NCBI RefSeq assembly: GCF_016743815.1 | Contig: NZ_CP061035.1 | Span: 1,304,501-1,368,500, forward strand | DNA length: 64,000 nucleotides | Reading direction: 5' to 3' | Source: Sphingomonas aliaeris | GTDB taxonomy: Bacteria; Pseudomonadota; Alphaproteobacteria; Sphingomonadales; Sphingomonadaceae | Part shown: positions 17,975 through 26,454 of the stretch, one piece after another | How positions within the stretch are numbered: position 1 is the stretch's first letter | How the letters are laid out: the number at the start of each line of letters is the position of its first letter | Made by a program: the position numbers and the translations under genes | The notes under the pieces: generated by a model | Database searches by the model: none | Seen by the model: only the letters and a program-made list of their open reading frames with translations | What the model was told of the DNA's origin: nothing

Positions 17975-18676
17975 TTGGCCGTCACGCCGCACACCGACGA
18001 AGCTTTCCTGCGTGAGGTCGATGAAGAACTCCGCCGCGATCAGCTGACCAGTTTCTGGACGCGTTACGGGCGCTGGCTCGTCGGCGGTATCGTGATCGCG
18101 CTCGCGCTGTTCGGCGGCGCGTTATACTGGAATCACCGTCAGACCGAAGCGGCCGGCGTCGCCGGAGAGCAACTGACCGCCGCTTTGGACGATCTGACCG
18201 CTCAGCGGGTCGATGCCGCTTCAGGTTCGCTCGCGAAGCTGGCTGCATCGGACGTCGATGGCGTGCGCGCGTCGGCAAAGTTCAGCCAGGGTAACATCCT
18301 GCTGCAGAAGAACGATCTGAAGGGTGCCGCTGCCAAGTTCGGCGAGATCGCCGCAGACGAGTCCCTGGCGCAGCCATTCCGTGATCTCGGGCTGATCCGG
18401 CAGACTTCGGCCGAATTCGATACGTTGAAGCCCGATGTCGTCGTGACGCGGCTCAAGCCACTGGTAGTCAAAGGCAACCCGTGGTTCGGAAGTGCCGGCG
18501 AACTGGTCGGCGCCGCCTATCTGCGCATGAACCGCAACGATCTTGCCGGGCCGATGTTTGCGCAGATCGCGAAGGACGAGGCCGTCCCCGCAACGATCCG
18601 TCAACGCGCGGTTCAGATGGCCGGGGTATTGGGGATCGACGCGGTCGATACCGTTAAGGAAACGAAAGCACCATGA
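17975..18676 (+). CDS. YfgM-like tetratricopeptide membrane protein
   Basis: A 233-residue protein with a short cytoplasmic N-terminus (EAFLREVDEELRRDQLTSFW), one membrane helix near 33-52, and a periplasmic helical domain with TPR-like repeats (FSQGNILLQKNDLKGAAAKF). It fits the YfgM/DUF2133 family, which associates with SecYEG and periplasmic chaperones in E. coli. Its place directly before bamB and der matches the yfgM-bamB-der order elsewhere. The TTG start is supported by GGAG six bases upstream, and no earlier ATG exists. The stop overlaps the bamB ATG. Confidence 0.85.
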   Translation: MAVTPHTDEAFLREVDEELRRDQLTSFWTRYGRWLVGGIVIALALFGGALYWNHRQTEAAGVAGEQLTAALDDLTAQRVDAASGSLAKLAASDVDGVRASAKFSQGNILLQKNDLKGAAAKFGEIAADESLAQPFRDLGLIRQTSAEFDTLKPDVVVTRLKPLVVKGNPWFGSAGELVGAAYLRMNRNDLAGPMFAQIAKDEAVPATIRQRAVQMAGVLGIDAVDTVKETKAP

Positions 18677-19995
18677 TGACACGGACCAGGGCGTCGCTCG
18701 CTATCGCGGCGCTGATGGCGCTCAGCGCCTGCGGCATCTTCAAGGGCGGCGGGAAGAAGACTCCCGTCCTGGGCGATCGCGTGCCGATCCTGCTGTCCGA
18801 AGCGCCGGTTGAGGCAGACAAGACGATTGCCGCGGTCGAAGTCCTGCTGCCGGCGCCCGAGGTAAATACCGAATGGACGCAGCCGGGCGGTAACGCGGCC
18901 AAGTCGATGGGCCAGTTGGCGCTCGGCCAAACGTTGTCGCGCGGCTGGACCGCGCAGATCGACGGCGGCAGCAATCGCCAGCGTCTCGCTTCGCCGCCCG
19001 TCGTAGGCGAGGGGCGGCTTTACGCGATGGACGTCAGTGCGACGGTCCACGCTTTCGCAGCCGACACCGGCGCGCGCGTCTGGTCGGTCACGCTGACCAG
19101 CGGCAAGAAGAATCAGGAAGCCCGTTTCGGCGGCGGCGTAAGCTTCGACGATAGCAAGGTTTTTGCGACGGACGGCCTTGGCGACGTCGTCGCGCTGAAT
19201 GCGGCGGACGGCAAGGAATTGTGGCGCAGCAAGCCCGGTGGCCCGTTGCGCGGTGCGCCGACTATTTCCAACGGCAACGTCTATGTGTTGAGCCAGGACA
19301 ACCAGCTTTTTGCGCTCAACCAGTCGGACGGCAAAACGGCATGGCAGTCCTCGGGCAGCCTCGAATCGCAAGGCGTGTTCGGTGTTGCCGCCCCGGCCGC
19401 GGGATCGGGGTCGGTCGTTGCCGGCTTCTCGTCGGGCGAACTCAACGCGTATCGCTACGAAAATGGTCGTGCTCTGTGGCAGGACGCACTGTCGCGCTCC
19501 GCAATTTCCACCTCGGTTTCGTCGCTGTCGGACATTGATGCGTCGCCGGTAATCGATCAGGGTCGCGTTTATGCGGTCGGGCAGGGCGGTCGTACCGTCG
19601 CGATCGATATCGCCACAGGTCGCCGCGTCTGGGCACAGAATTTTGCCGGCATTTCCACGCCGTGGATCGCGGGCGAATGGCTGTTTCTCGTCACCGACGA
19701 TGCCCGTCTGGTCTGTCTGTCGCGTGCGACGGGCAAGGTCCGTTGGATCAGCCAGTTGCGGGCGTTCACCAACGAGAAGAAGCGTTCGGGCACGATCACC
19801 TGGTTCGGCCCGGTGCTCGCCGGCGGTCGTCTGATCCTGACGAATTCGGAGGGCGAGATCGTTTCCGTCGCGGTCACGACAGGTGAACCGGGCACCGTCG
19901 TAAAGTCGGGCGCTCCGTTCAATCTTGCCCCGATCGTTGCAAACAATACGTTGTACGTGCTGGACATGAAGGGGCGGATCGCCACCTACCGGTAA
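18673..19995 (+). CDS. bamB: Outer-membrane assembly lipoprotein BamB
   Basis: BamB is the beta-propeller lipoprotein of the BAM complex that inserts outer-membrane proteins. A lipoprotein signal ends in LMALSAC, with Cys20 as the lipidated residue. The rest forms PQQ-type propeller blades: PPVVGEGRLYAMD, VFATDGLGDVVALNAADGKELW, and later repeats. Length 440 is a little above the E. coli protein. ATG 18673 overlaps the yfgM-like stop, and der follows 97 bases later. Confidence 0.92.
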   Translation: MMTRTRASLAIAALMALSACGIFKGGGKKTPVLGDRVPILLSEAPVEADKTIAAVEVLLPAPEVNTEWTQPGGNAAKSMGQLALGQTLSRGWTAQIDGGSNRQRLASPPVVGEGRLYAMDVSATVHAFAADTGARVWSVTLTSGKKNQEARFGGGVSFDDSKVFATDGLGDVVALNAADGKELWRSKPGGPLRGAPTISNGNVYVLSQDNQLFALNQSDGKTAWQSSGSLESQGVFGVAAPAAGSGSVVAGFSSGELNAYRYENGRALWQDALSRSAISTSVSSLSDIDASPVIDQGRVYAVGQGGRTVAIDIATGRRVWAQNFAGISTPWIAGEWLFLVTDDARLVCLSRATGKVRWISQLRAFTNEKKRSGTITWFGPVLAGGRLILTNSEGEIVSVAVTTGEPGTVVKSGAPFNLAPIVANNTLYVLDMKGRIATYR

Positions 19996-20051
19996 GCGAT
20001 CGGTGCCCGCACCTCACGGTGCGGGCCACCCCCTTGGTAATACGGACGTCA

Positions 20052-20076
20052 CACCGCGTGACCTTTTGTGCCAACC
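20052..20076 (+). repeat. GTGACC..TTGTGCC box before der
   Basis: CACACCGCGTGACCTTTTGT at 20052-20071 is a degenerate member of the GTGAACTT-type box. It lies 17-41 bases before the der ATG, closer to the start codon than the copies before rplQ and 54463. Confidence 0.35.
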
Positions 20077-20092
20077 GGGCTAAGGCGCGCGC

Positions 20093-21460
20093 ATGTCCAA
20101 GCTCCCCGTGGTCGCGATTATCGGCCGTCCCAATGTCGGCAAGTCGACTCTATTCAATCGCCTCGTCGGCAAGAAGCTCGCTTTGGTCGACGATCGCCCC
20201 GGCGTGACGCGCGATCGGCGCGAGGGCGATGCGACGCTCGTCGGCGTCGATTTCCGCGTGATCGACACCGCGGGTTATGAAGACGAGGACGCCGCCACGC
20301 TGCCCGGCCGCATGCGCCAGCAGACCGAGGCCGCCGTCGCGCAGGCCGATGTCGCCCTGTTCATGATCGATGCGCGCGTTGGCGTCGTACCGCTGGAGGA
20401 GGAGATTTCCCGCTGGCTGCGCGGTTCCGACACCCCGATCGTACTTGTCGCGAACAAGGCCGAGGGCAAGGCAGGCGAGGCCGGCATCCTCGAATCGCTC
20501 GCGCTTGGCTATGGCGACCCGGTCCAGCTCTCGGCTGAGCACGGCGAGGGCATGGGCGACCTATTCGAGGCTTTGCTTCCTTATATCGACCGCGAGGATG
20601 TTGAGGAGGAGCCGGAATATGGCGAGGACGACCTCAGTGCACCGTTGAAGCTGGCAATCGTCGGACGACCCAATGCCGGCAAGTCGACGCTCATCAATCG
20701 CATGCTGGGTGAGGAACGGCTGATCACCGGGCCAGAGGCCGGCATCACGCGCGATTCTATCGCAGTCGACTGGACGTGGCACGACGAGGACGGTGAACCG
20801 CGCGCCGTCCGGCTGATCGATACCGCCGGCATGCGAAAGCGCGCGAACGTACAGGACAAGCTGGAAAAGCTCTCCGTTGCGGACGCACTGCACGCGATCG
20901 ATTTCGCGGAGGTCGTCGTACTTCTGTTGGACGCGACTCGTGGGCTGGAGGCGCAGGATTTACGCATCGCCTCTGCCGCGCTCGAAGAAGGGCGCGCGCT
21001 GGTCGTCGCACTCAACAAGTGGGACGTGGCGGAACATGCCAGTTCGCTGTTCAACGGCGTCAAGGCGGCGCTCGAAGAGGGGCTTAGCCAGGTCAAGGGC
21101 GTGCCGGTGCTCACGGTCTCGGCGGCGACGGGCAAGGGCCTCGACATGCTGATCAAGGTCGCGTTCGAAACGCGCGAGGCGTGGTCGAAGCGGATCGGGA
21201 CCGGTGAGCTCAACCGCTGGTTCGAAAAGGCGGTCGAGGCCAATCCGCCGCCCGCACCCGGCGGTAAGCGGATCAAGCTGCGCTACCTCACCCAGGCCAA
21301 AACCCGGCCCCCCGGCTTCATCCTTTTCGGCACACGCGTCGATCAATTACCGACGAGTTATCAGCGCTATCTGATCAACGGAATTCGGCGAGATCTCGGC
21401 TTCGGGGCGGTTCCGGTGCGCCTGACGTTGCGCGCGCCCAAGAACCCGTTCGACCGGTAG
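20093..21460 (+). CDS. der: Ribosome biogenesis GTPase Der (EngA)
   Basis: A tandem-G-domain GTPase needed for 50S assembly. The first P-loop is GRPNVGKST near residues 9-17, the second GRPNAGKST near residue 190, each followed by its DTAG switch (VIDTAGYED and LIDTAGMRKRA) and NKxD motifs (VANKAEG and ALNKWD). The C-terminal KH-like domain starts around GELNRWFEKAV. Length 455 is normal. The first N/TKxD motif reads NKAE, a common variant. Confidence 0.96.
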   Translation: MSKLPVVAIIGRPNVGKSTLFNRLVGKKLALVDDRPGVTRDRREGDATLVGVDFRVIDTAGYEDEDAATLPGRMRQQTEAAVAQADVALFMIDARVGVVPLEEEISRWLRGSDTPIVLVANKAEGKAGEAGILESLALGYGDPVQLSAEHGEGMGDLFEALLPYIDREDVEEEPEYGEDDLSAPLKLAIVGRPNAGKSTLINRMLGEERLITGPEAGITRDSIAVDWTWHDEDGEPRAVRLIDTAGMRKRANVQDKLEKLSVADALHAIDFAEVVVLLLDATRGLEAQDLRIASAALEEGRALVVALNKWDVAEHASSLFNGVKAALEEGLSQVKGVPVLTVSAATGKGLDMLIKVAFETREAWSKRIGTGELNRWFEKAVEANPPPAPGGKRIKLRYLTQAKTRPPGFILFGTRVDQLPTSYQRYLINGIRRDLGFGAVPVRLTLRAPKNPFDR

Positions 21461-21620
21461 GCTGTTGACCGTCTGCGTAATAAAGCTTCTCAAGTATCAA
21501 TTGCTTGGGCCGGTATTCGCAGCGGTCGAAAGATGCCGGACGTCAACCTTACGTTTACTCGCCGACGATAGAAGGATCGGGTGATCTCAACGGCATGTCG
21601 TGCCAATGGAGGAGATACCG

Positions 21621-22035
21621 GTGTCGTTCGAAGGCAGCACTTTGGTGGATTGGGCCGCCTTTCAGCGTTCCCGCGCCGAGCTTGGCGCAGGGTTCGTTCG
21701 TATCCTGGGATATTTCCGGGAGGACGGCGTAAAGTCCGTCGCGACGATCGAGACTGCGATGCGCGCGAACAATGCGGCCGCTCTCGTTATCCCGGCGCAT
21801 ACTCTGAAAGGGGAGGCGCGTCAGTTCGGTGCCGAACCGCTCGGTGCGCTCGCAGAGGTGATCGAGATCGATCGCACGCGATTGTGTCGAAAATCACGAC
21901 ACTCCCGATGAGGCGCTGGAGCATGTCGTCCAGCTGCGCCCGATGTTCGAACAGACTTTGGCATTGCTGGAACGCGAAGCCAATCCGTTGGTGCCGCGCC
22001 GTCCCGGCACCGGCTTTGGACGCCGCACCCTCTAA
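21621..22035 (+). pseudogene. Hpt-domain phosphotransfer protein, frameshifted
   Basis: The 5' part reads VSFEGSTLVDWAAFQRSR and contains the Hpt histidine (His60 in IPAHTLKGEARQFG). After EVIEID at about 21872 the frame runs into RTRLCRKSRHSR and a stop at 21911. One frame over, the homologous end continues ARDCVENHDTPDEALEHV, then VVQLRPMFEQTLALLERE, to TAA at 22033-22035. A single extra base in the GATC-rich stretch 21861-21876 explains this. I chose GTG 21621 because GGAGGAG lies just upstream. Without the end the domain would lose its last helix. A sequencing error is possible. Confidence 0.7.
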
Positions 22036-22067
22036 GCCGGGTTCGTGGCTCGCTTCGGTGTGAGCTC

Positions 22068-22715
22068 CTAAGCCCGGGGCGCGATCGGCTTCCAGCCCTC
22101 GATGGGGCGCAGGTCGGGCAAGGACGCCCGCCAGAAATGGCCCTGAAACGGTTGATCGAACGATCGATTGATCAGGCTTCCTGCCAGCATACAAAACAGC
22201 AATGTGCCGACAGCCCCGTGGGCAACGATCGCAAGATCGCCGTTCACATGACTGGAGGCGATCCGGCTTACCGCGCGGTGCACGCGCGCCTGGGCGTCGA
22301 CAGCGCGTTCCCAGCCACGAACGCTGGTTTCGGGCTGCGCGAAAAATGCGTCCGCCGCGCGTTCGAATTCGGACGGTGGCAGAAATCCGGTGCTAGTCCG
22401 GTCGTTCTCGCCAAGGTCTTCGGCAACTTGGATGCCCAAGCCGTGCGCCGCGCTTAGTATGCCGGCGGCTTCGATCGCTTTCGTTTCTGTGCTTGCCCAA
22501 ATCGCGCCGACACCGGCAATCATCGGCAAAGCCGCAATCGCTCTCATACGATCGATGTCGGTCGCGCTCAGGCACCAGCGTTCGATTGGTGTGCCGGGCG
22601 CGATCACGACCTCCGGGTGGTTTATAAGAAGACCGTCGACATCGAAGGGTTTGCCCCGGTTTAGGATCGTAAAACGGCACAAAGAAAAGGGGCCGGCGCA
22701 TCGCACCAGCCCCAC
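22068..22715 (-). CDS. Histidine phosphatase superfamily protein, atypical active site
   Basis: The downstream part resembles the phosphoglycerate-mutase fold: PIERWCLSATDIDRMRAIA, ASTETKAIEAAGIL, and the second active-site His in AIVAHGAVGTLLF. At the expected RHG site it has INHPEVV, so the usual arginine is replaced by Asn. The first ~25 residues after GTG 22715 do not look like the family. An ATG at 22642 gives MSTVF, one base out of frame with LINHPEV, so a lost base near 22624-22630 is possible. Start and activity are therefore uncertain. The 3' end is 33 bases from the Hpt gene, convergent. Confidence 0.6.
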   Translation of the reverse strand: MGLVRCAGPFSLCRFTILNRGKPFDVDGLLINHPEVVIAPGTPIERWCLSATDIDRMRAIAALPMIAGVGAIWASTETKAIEAAGILSAAHGLGIQVAEDLGENDRTSTGFLPPSEFERAADAFFAQPETSVRGWERAVDAQARVHRAVSRIASSHVNGDLAIVAHGAVGTLLFCMLAGSLINRSFDQPFQGHFWRASLPDLRPIEGWKPIAPRA

Positions 22716-22739
22716 GTCACAGTGACATCATGGCAAAGC

Positions 22740-23225
22740 TTAAATCTCTTCGTTCGCAGGCCTGCTTTGCAGCTGGACGTAATTCTCGATGCCCATTCGG
22801 CCGATCATCTCGAACTGGCGCTCCAGCGTGTCGACATGCTCTTCCTCGCTGTCGAGGATCCGGCGGAACAGATCACGGCTGACATAGTCACGGACCTTTT
22901 CGCAATGCTCGATCGCGTCGCGCAACGGGGGCAGGGCCTCCAGTTCGAGGTCCAGATCCGCTTGCAGCACTTCCTGTACGGACTCCCCGATACGCAAACG
23001 ACCGAGCAGCTGGAAATTCGGCAGGCCGTCGAGAAACAGGATGCGCTCGGCAACCATATCCGCGTGCTTCATTTCGTCGATCGATTCGTGCTTCTCGAAT
23101 TCGGCCAGCTTCCGAACGCCCCAGTGATCGTAGAGCCGATAATGCAGCCAATACTGATTGATGGCCGTCAGCTCATTCTTGAGCACCTCGTTCAGATAAT
23201 CGATAACCTTGGGATCGCCGCGCAT
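22740..23225 (-). CDS. bfr: Bacterioferritin
   Basis: A 24-mer heme-containing iron store. The 161-residue protein starts MRGDPKVIDYLNEVLKNELT and carries the ferroxidase ligands Glu18, Glu51, His54, and the EEEHVDTL motif (Glu127/His130). Met52 in IDEMKHAD is the heme axial ligand in E. coli numbering. bfd lies upstream on the same strand. The SD is inside a perfect hairpin (23231-23251), which may limit translation. Confidence 0.96.
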   Translation of the reverse strand: MRGDPKVIDYLNEVLKNELTAINQYWLHYRLYDHWGVRKLAEFEKHESIDEMKHADMVAERILFLDGLPNFQLLGRLRIGESVQEVLQADLDLELEALPPLRDAIEHCEKVRDYVSRDLFRRILDSEEEHVDTLERQFEMIGRMGIENYVQLQSRPANEEI

Positions 23226-23230
23226 GTTAT

Positions 23231-23251
23231 GTCTCCGTTCGTTACGGAGAC
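23231..23251 (-). promoter_or_regulatory. Hairpin masking the bfr ribosome-binding site
   Basis: On the minus strand GTCTCCGT, a five-base loop, and ACGGAGAC form eight perfect pairs ending five bases before the bfr ATG. The GGAG that should pair with 16S rRNA is in the downstream arm, so the closed hairpin would block ribosome binding. What opens it is unknown. Confidence 0.5.
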
Positions 23252-23323
23252 GAATAGCTCAATTCACCTGTCCCGCCCAGCCAAAAAATGGCGGATTTCC
23301 GCGGTTTTTAGCGAGTGAGAACG

Positions 23324-23494
23324 CTACGCAGCAGCACGTTCCGCATCGATAATGGATCGCGCGAACGGCACGCATTGACCACATTTCGGCTGCCGTCCTA
23401 GACTGCGATAAGCTTGGCACGCGCTGGTCGCGCCGTTGCGGGCCGCCTCGCGAACCTGCGTTTCCTTAATCGCATTACAGACGCAAACGACCAT
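23324..23494 (-). CDS. bfd: Bacterioferritin-associated ferredoxin
   Basis: A 56-residue [2Fe-2S] protein that reduces bacterioferritin to release iron. The four cluster cysteines are Cys4, Cys6, Cys38 and Cys41 (MVVCVCN and QPKCGQCVP), the Bfd/NirB pattern. ATG 23494 was chosen because AGGTGGAG lies six bases upstream; a GTG at 23506 would overlap that site. Gene order on the minus strand is purL, bfd, bfr, with 98 bases between bfd and bfr. Confidence 0.9.
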   Translation of the reverse strand: MVVCVCNAIKETQVREAARNGATSACQAYRSLGRQPKCGQCVPFARSIIDAERAAA

Positions 23495-23640
23495 GTGATG
23501 CTCCACCTCTCGCGGAGCAAACTAGGGCTAATGCGAATTGATCGCAAGCGCTTTTGCGCATGACTCGCATTATGACCGGTCGATACCCTGGCGACCGTTC
23601 GGTATTGGATGAATGCCAGAGACATTCATCTGCTCCCGGA

Positions 23641-25866
23641 TCAGGCGGCAGCCGACCCCATCAGTGTCGGGAAGAATCCCTCATGCGCGCTTCGCAACGT
23701 CTCAAGTGTCACGACATCATCGCGATTCGGGCGTTCGAAGATCAAACGTTTGCCGCCTGTCCGACCCATCGGCTCGGCTTCCACCCCGGCCGCGTGCGCT
23801 GCTCCCAGGAAATCCATCAGGGCGCTGTCCTCGACCGTGACGATATACACGCCCTGATCCTCTGCGAAGAAGCTGTGCGCGCAATCGAACGGTTGCTTGC
23901 GGTCGATCATCGCCCCGATGTTTCCGGCAAGCGCCATCTCGGCGATCGTGACCGCGATACCGCCGTCGGACACGTCGTGTACCGACGTCAGCTGTCCCTT
24001 GGTCACGCCTTCGCGGATCAGGTCGCCCGCCTTCCGCTCGAGGTCGAGGTCGACACGCGGCGGCGGCCCTTCCTCGCGGGCGTGACATTCGCGCAGCCAT
24101 AAGGACTGGCCGAGATCGCCGCGTCGCGTTCCGACTGCCAGAATGATATCGCCGCTGCCCTTGAACGCGATCGTCGCGCTCTTCGACCAATCCGCCAACA
24201 GGCCGACGCCCCCGATCGCCGGCGTCGGCAGGATCGCGGAGCCGCCGCCCGTCGCCTTGGATTCGTTGTATAGCGAGACGTTGCCTGACACGATCGGGAA
24301 GTCGAGAGCGCGGCAGGCGTCGCTCATCCCCTCCAGGCACCCGACGATCTGACCCATTATCTCCGGACGCTGCGGGTTGGCGAAATTGAGGCAGTTGGTG
24401 ACGGCCAGCGGCTTCGCACCGACTGCGCTCAGATTGCGCCATGCCTCCGCCACCGCCTGCTTTCCGCCTTCATACGGATCGGCGAAGCAATATCGCGGCG
24501 TGCAGTCCGTCGTCATTGCCAGCCCCTTGGGCGTACCGTGAACGCGCACAACCGCTGCATCGCCACCGGGCCGCTGCACGGTGTCTCCACCGACCATGTG
24601 GTCGTATTGCTCCCAGATCCAGCGACGCGAGGCGATATCCGGCGATCCCAGCAGCTTGACGAGGTCGGCGGCAATATCCTTGCTTTCCGGCACATCGACG
24701 AGCGCCTTTGCCGGTGGCGTCGGCACATGCGGACGATCGTATAGCGGCGCTTCGTCGGCAAGCGGTGCGAGCGGAATGTCCGCGACGACGTTCCCCTTCC
24801 ATTTCAGCACCATTCGCCCGGTTTCGGTGACATGCCCTATGACCGCAAAGTCCAGTTCCCACTTGCGGAAGATCGCCTCTGCGAAATCCTCCCGACCGGG
24901 CTTCAGCACCATCAGCATGCGCTCCTGCGATTCGGAGAGCATCATCTCGTACGGCGTCATGCCGGTTTCGCGCTGCGGCACGTCGTCCATGATCAGTTCG
25001 ATCCCGACGCCGCCCTTGCTCGCCATCTCGACGGATGAAGATGTCAGTCCCGCCGCGCCCATGTCCTGAATCGCGACGATCGCGTCGCTCGACATTAGCT
25101 CCAGACACGCCTCGATCAGCAATTTCTCGGTGAACGGATCGCCGACCTGCACCGTCGGGCGCTTCGCATCCGCATCCTCGCCGAAGTCAGCCGACGCCAT
25201 CGTTGCCCCATGAATGCCGTCGCGGCCGGTCTTCGCGCCGACATAGACGATCGAATTGCCTACACCGCTGGCGGCCGAGTAGAAGATCTTGTCCTGATCC
25301 GCGACGCCCACGGTCATCGCGTTGACGAGGATGTTGCCGTCATAGGCCGGGTGGAAATTCACCTCGCCACCGACGGTCGGCACGCCGACGCAATTGCCGT
25401 ACCCGCCAATGCCGTGAACGACGCCCGCGATCAGATGCTTCATCTTGGGGTGATCGGGCGAACCGAACCGCAACGCGTTCAGGTTTGCGACCGGCCGCGC
25501 GCCCATCGTGAACACATCGCGCAGGATGCCGCCGACCCCCGTCGCCGCGCCCTGATAGGGCTCGATATAGGACGGATGATTGTGGCTCTCCATCTTGAAG
25601 ATCGCCGCCTGCCCGTCGCCAATGTCGATCACCCCGGCATTCTCGCCCGGTCCACAGATCACCTGGGGCCCGGTTGTGGGAAGCTTCTTCAAATGGATGC
25701 GGCTGGATTTGTACGAACAATGTTCGGACCACATGACCGAGAAGATGCCCAGTTCGGTCAGATTCGGTTCGCGCCCCATTGCGTGCAGGACGCGCTCATA
25801 TTCTTCCGGGGACAGGCCGTGTTCGGCGACGATCGCGGCGGTGATCTGCGGGCTGGTTTCGCTCAT
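23641..25866 (-). CDS. purL: Phosphoribosylformylglycinamidine synthase II
   Basis: Small-type PurL of 741 residues, which works with PurS and PurQ in the fourth step of purine synthesis. Recognisable segments are [12 protein letters not shown] (catalytic His region), [40 protein letters not shown] IQDMGAAGL, and the second half [12 protein letters not shown]. Length and order match the alphaproteobacterial enzyme. No purS or purQ is in the window. bfd starts about 150 bases downstream. Confidence 0.96.
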   Translation of the reverse strand: MSETSPQITAAIVAEHGLSPEEYERVLHAMGREPNLTELGIFSVMWSEHCSYKSSRIHLKKLPTTGPQVICGPGENAGVIDIGDGQAAIFKMESHNHPSYIEPYQGAATGVGGILRDVFTMGARPVANLNALRFGSPDHPKMKHLIAGVVHGIGGYGNCVGVPTVGGEVNFHPAYDGNILVNAMTVGVADQDKIFYSAASGVGNSIVYVGAKTGRDGIHGATMASADFGEDADAKRPTVQVGDPFTEKLLIEACLELMSSDAIVAIQDMGAAGLTSSSVEMASKGGVGIELIMDDVPQRETGMTPYEMMLSESQERMLMVLKPGREDFAEAIFRKWELDFAVIGHVTETGRMVLKWKGNVVADIPLAPLADEAPLYDRPHVPTPPAKALVDVPESKDIAADLVKLLGSPDIASRRWIWEQYDHMVGGDTVQRPGGDAAVVRVHGTPKGLAMTTDCTPRYCFADPYEGGKQAVAEAWRNLSAVGAKPLAVTNCLNFANPQRPEIMGQIVGCLEGMSDACRALDFPIVSGNVSLYNESKATGGGSAILPTPAIGGVGLLADWSKSATIAFKGSGDIILAVGTRRGDLGQSLWLRECHAREEGPPPRVDLDLERKAGDLIREGVTKGQLTSVHDVSDGGIAVTIAEMALAGNIGAMIDRKQPFDCAHSFFAEDQGVYIVTVEDSALMDFLGAAHAAGVEAEPMGRTGGKRLIFERPNRDDVVTLETLRSAHEGFFPTLMGSAAA

Positions 25867-25989
25867 GTCCGCGCTTTAGCGACGCCGGTTCAATTCGTCA
25901 CCCCGTGGTTGACGGTCGTGATGCGCGGCGCGGCAGAAATCGACGCACTGGCTAACCTCGCTTTAACGCACGACCGGCGAAGGGGAGGG

Positions 25990-26415
25990 ATGAGCTTGCA
26001 TCAGGAACGTCATTGGATCCGTCAGGCCTGCGCGCCGGCCGCTGTGCTGACGTTACCGACAGATGAGGAGCCTTCGACCCTGCCGGCATTGCCCGCGGCG
26101 TGGCAATGCGACTTGGCGAGCGAGAAACTGAGCTGGTCGACGGGCGTGTTCGACCTGTTCGGTCTCCCCAGCGGCTCCACGATCGATCGCCGGTCGACGC
26201 TGGAATTCTATGTGCCTGAATCGCGACGCTTGCTCGAACGCCTGCGAACCGAGGCGCTGGAAACGTGCGGCAGCTTCACTTTCGAGGCGCAGATCCGGCG
26301 GGTCGATGGCGGGCTTCGCTGGATGCGATTGAACGCCGACGTGCAGAAGCGGAACGGCCGCGCGGTAATGCTGTACGGCACGAAGCAGGATATCACGGCG
26401 GAAATGGGTGGGTAG
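25990..26415 (+). CDS. Single PAS-domain protein
   Basis: A 141-residue protein with one PAS fold at about 35-138: WQCDLASEKLSWSTGVFDLF near its start, and FTFEAQIRRVDGGLRWMRLNADV then GTKQDITAEM at the end. No output domain is attached. ATG 25990 directly follows the strong SD GGGGAGGG. Such proteins may bind small ligands or partner with kinases, but the ligand is not predictable. It is divergent from purL and convergent with the PLD gene. Confidence 0.8.
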   Translation: MSLHQERHWIRQACAPAAVLTLPTDEEPSTLPALPAAWQCDLASEKLSWSTGVFDLFGLPSGSTIDRRSTLEFYVPESRRLLERLRTEALETCGSFTFEAQIRRVDGGLRWMRLNADVQKRNGRAVMLYGTKQDITAEMGG

Positions 26416-26454
26416 GGTGGCCGCATCCTGTGCTGCGCCAGTCCGACCCCTCCG

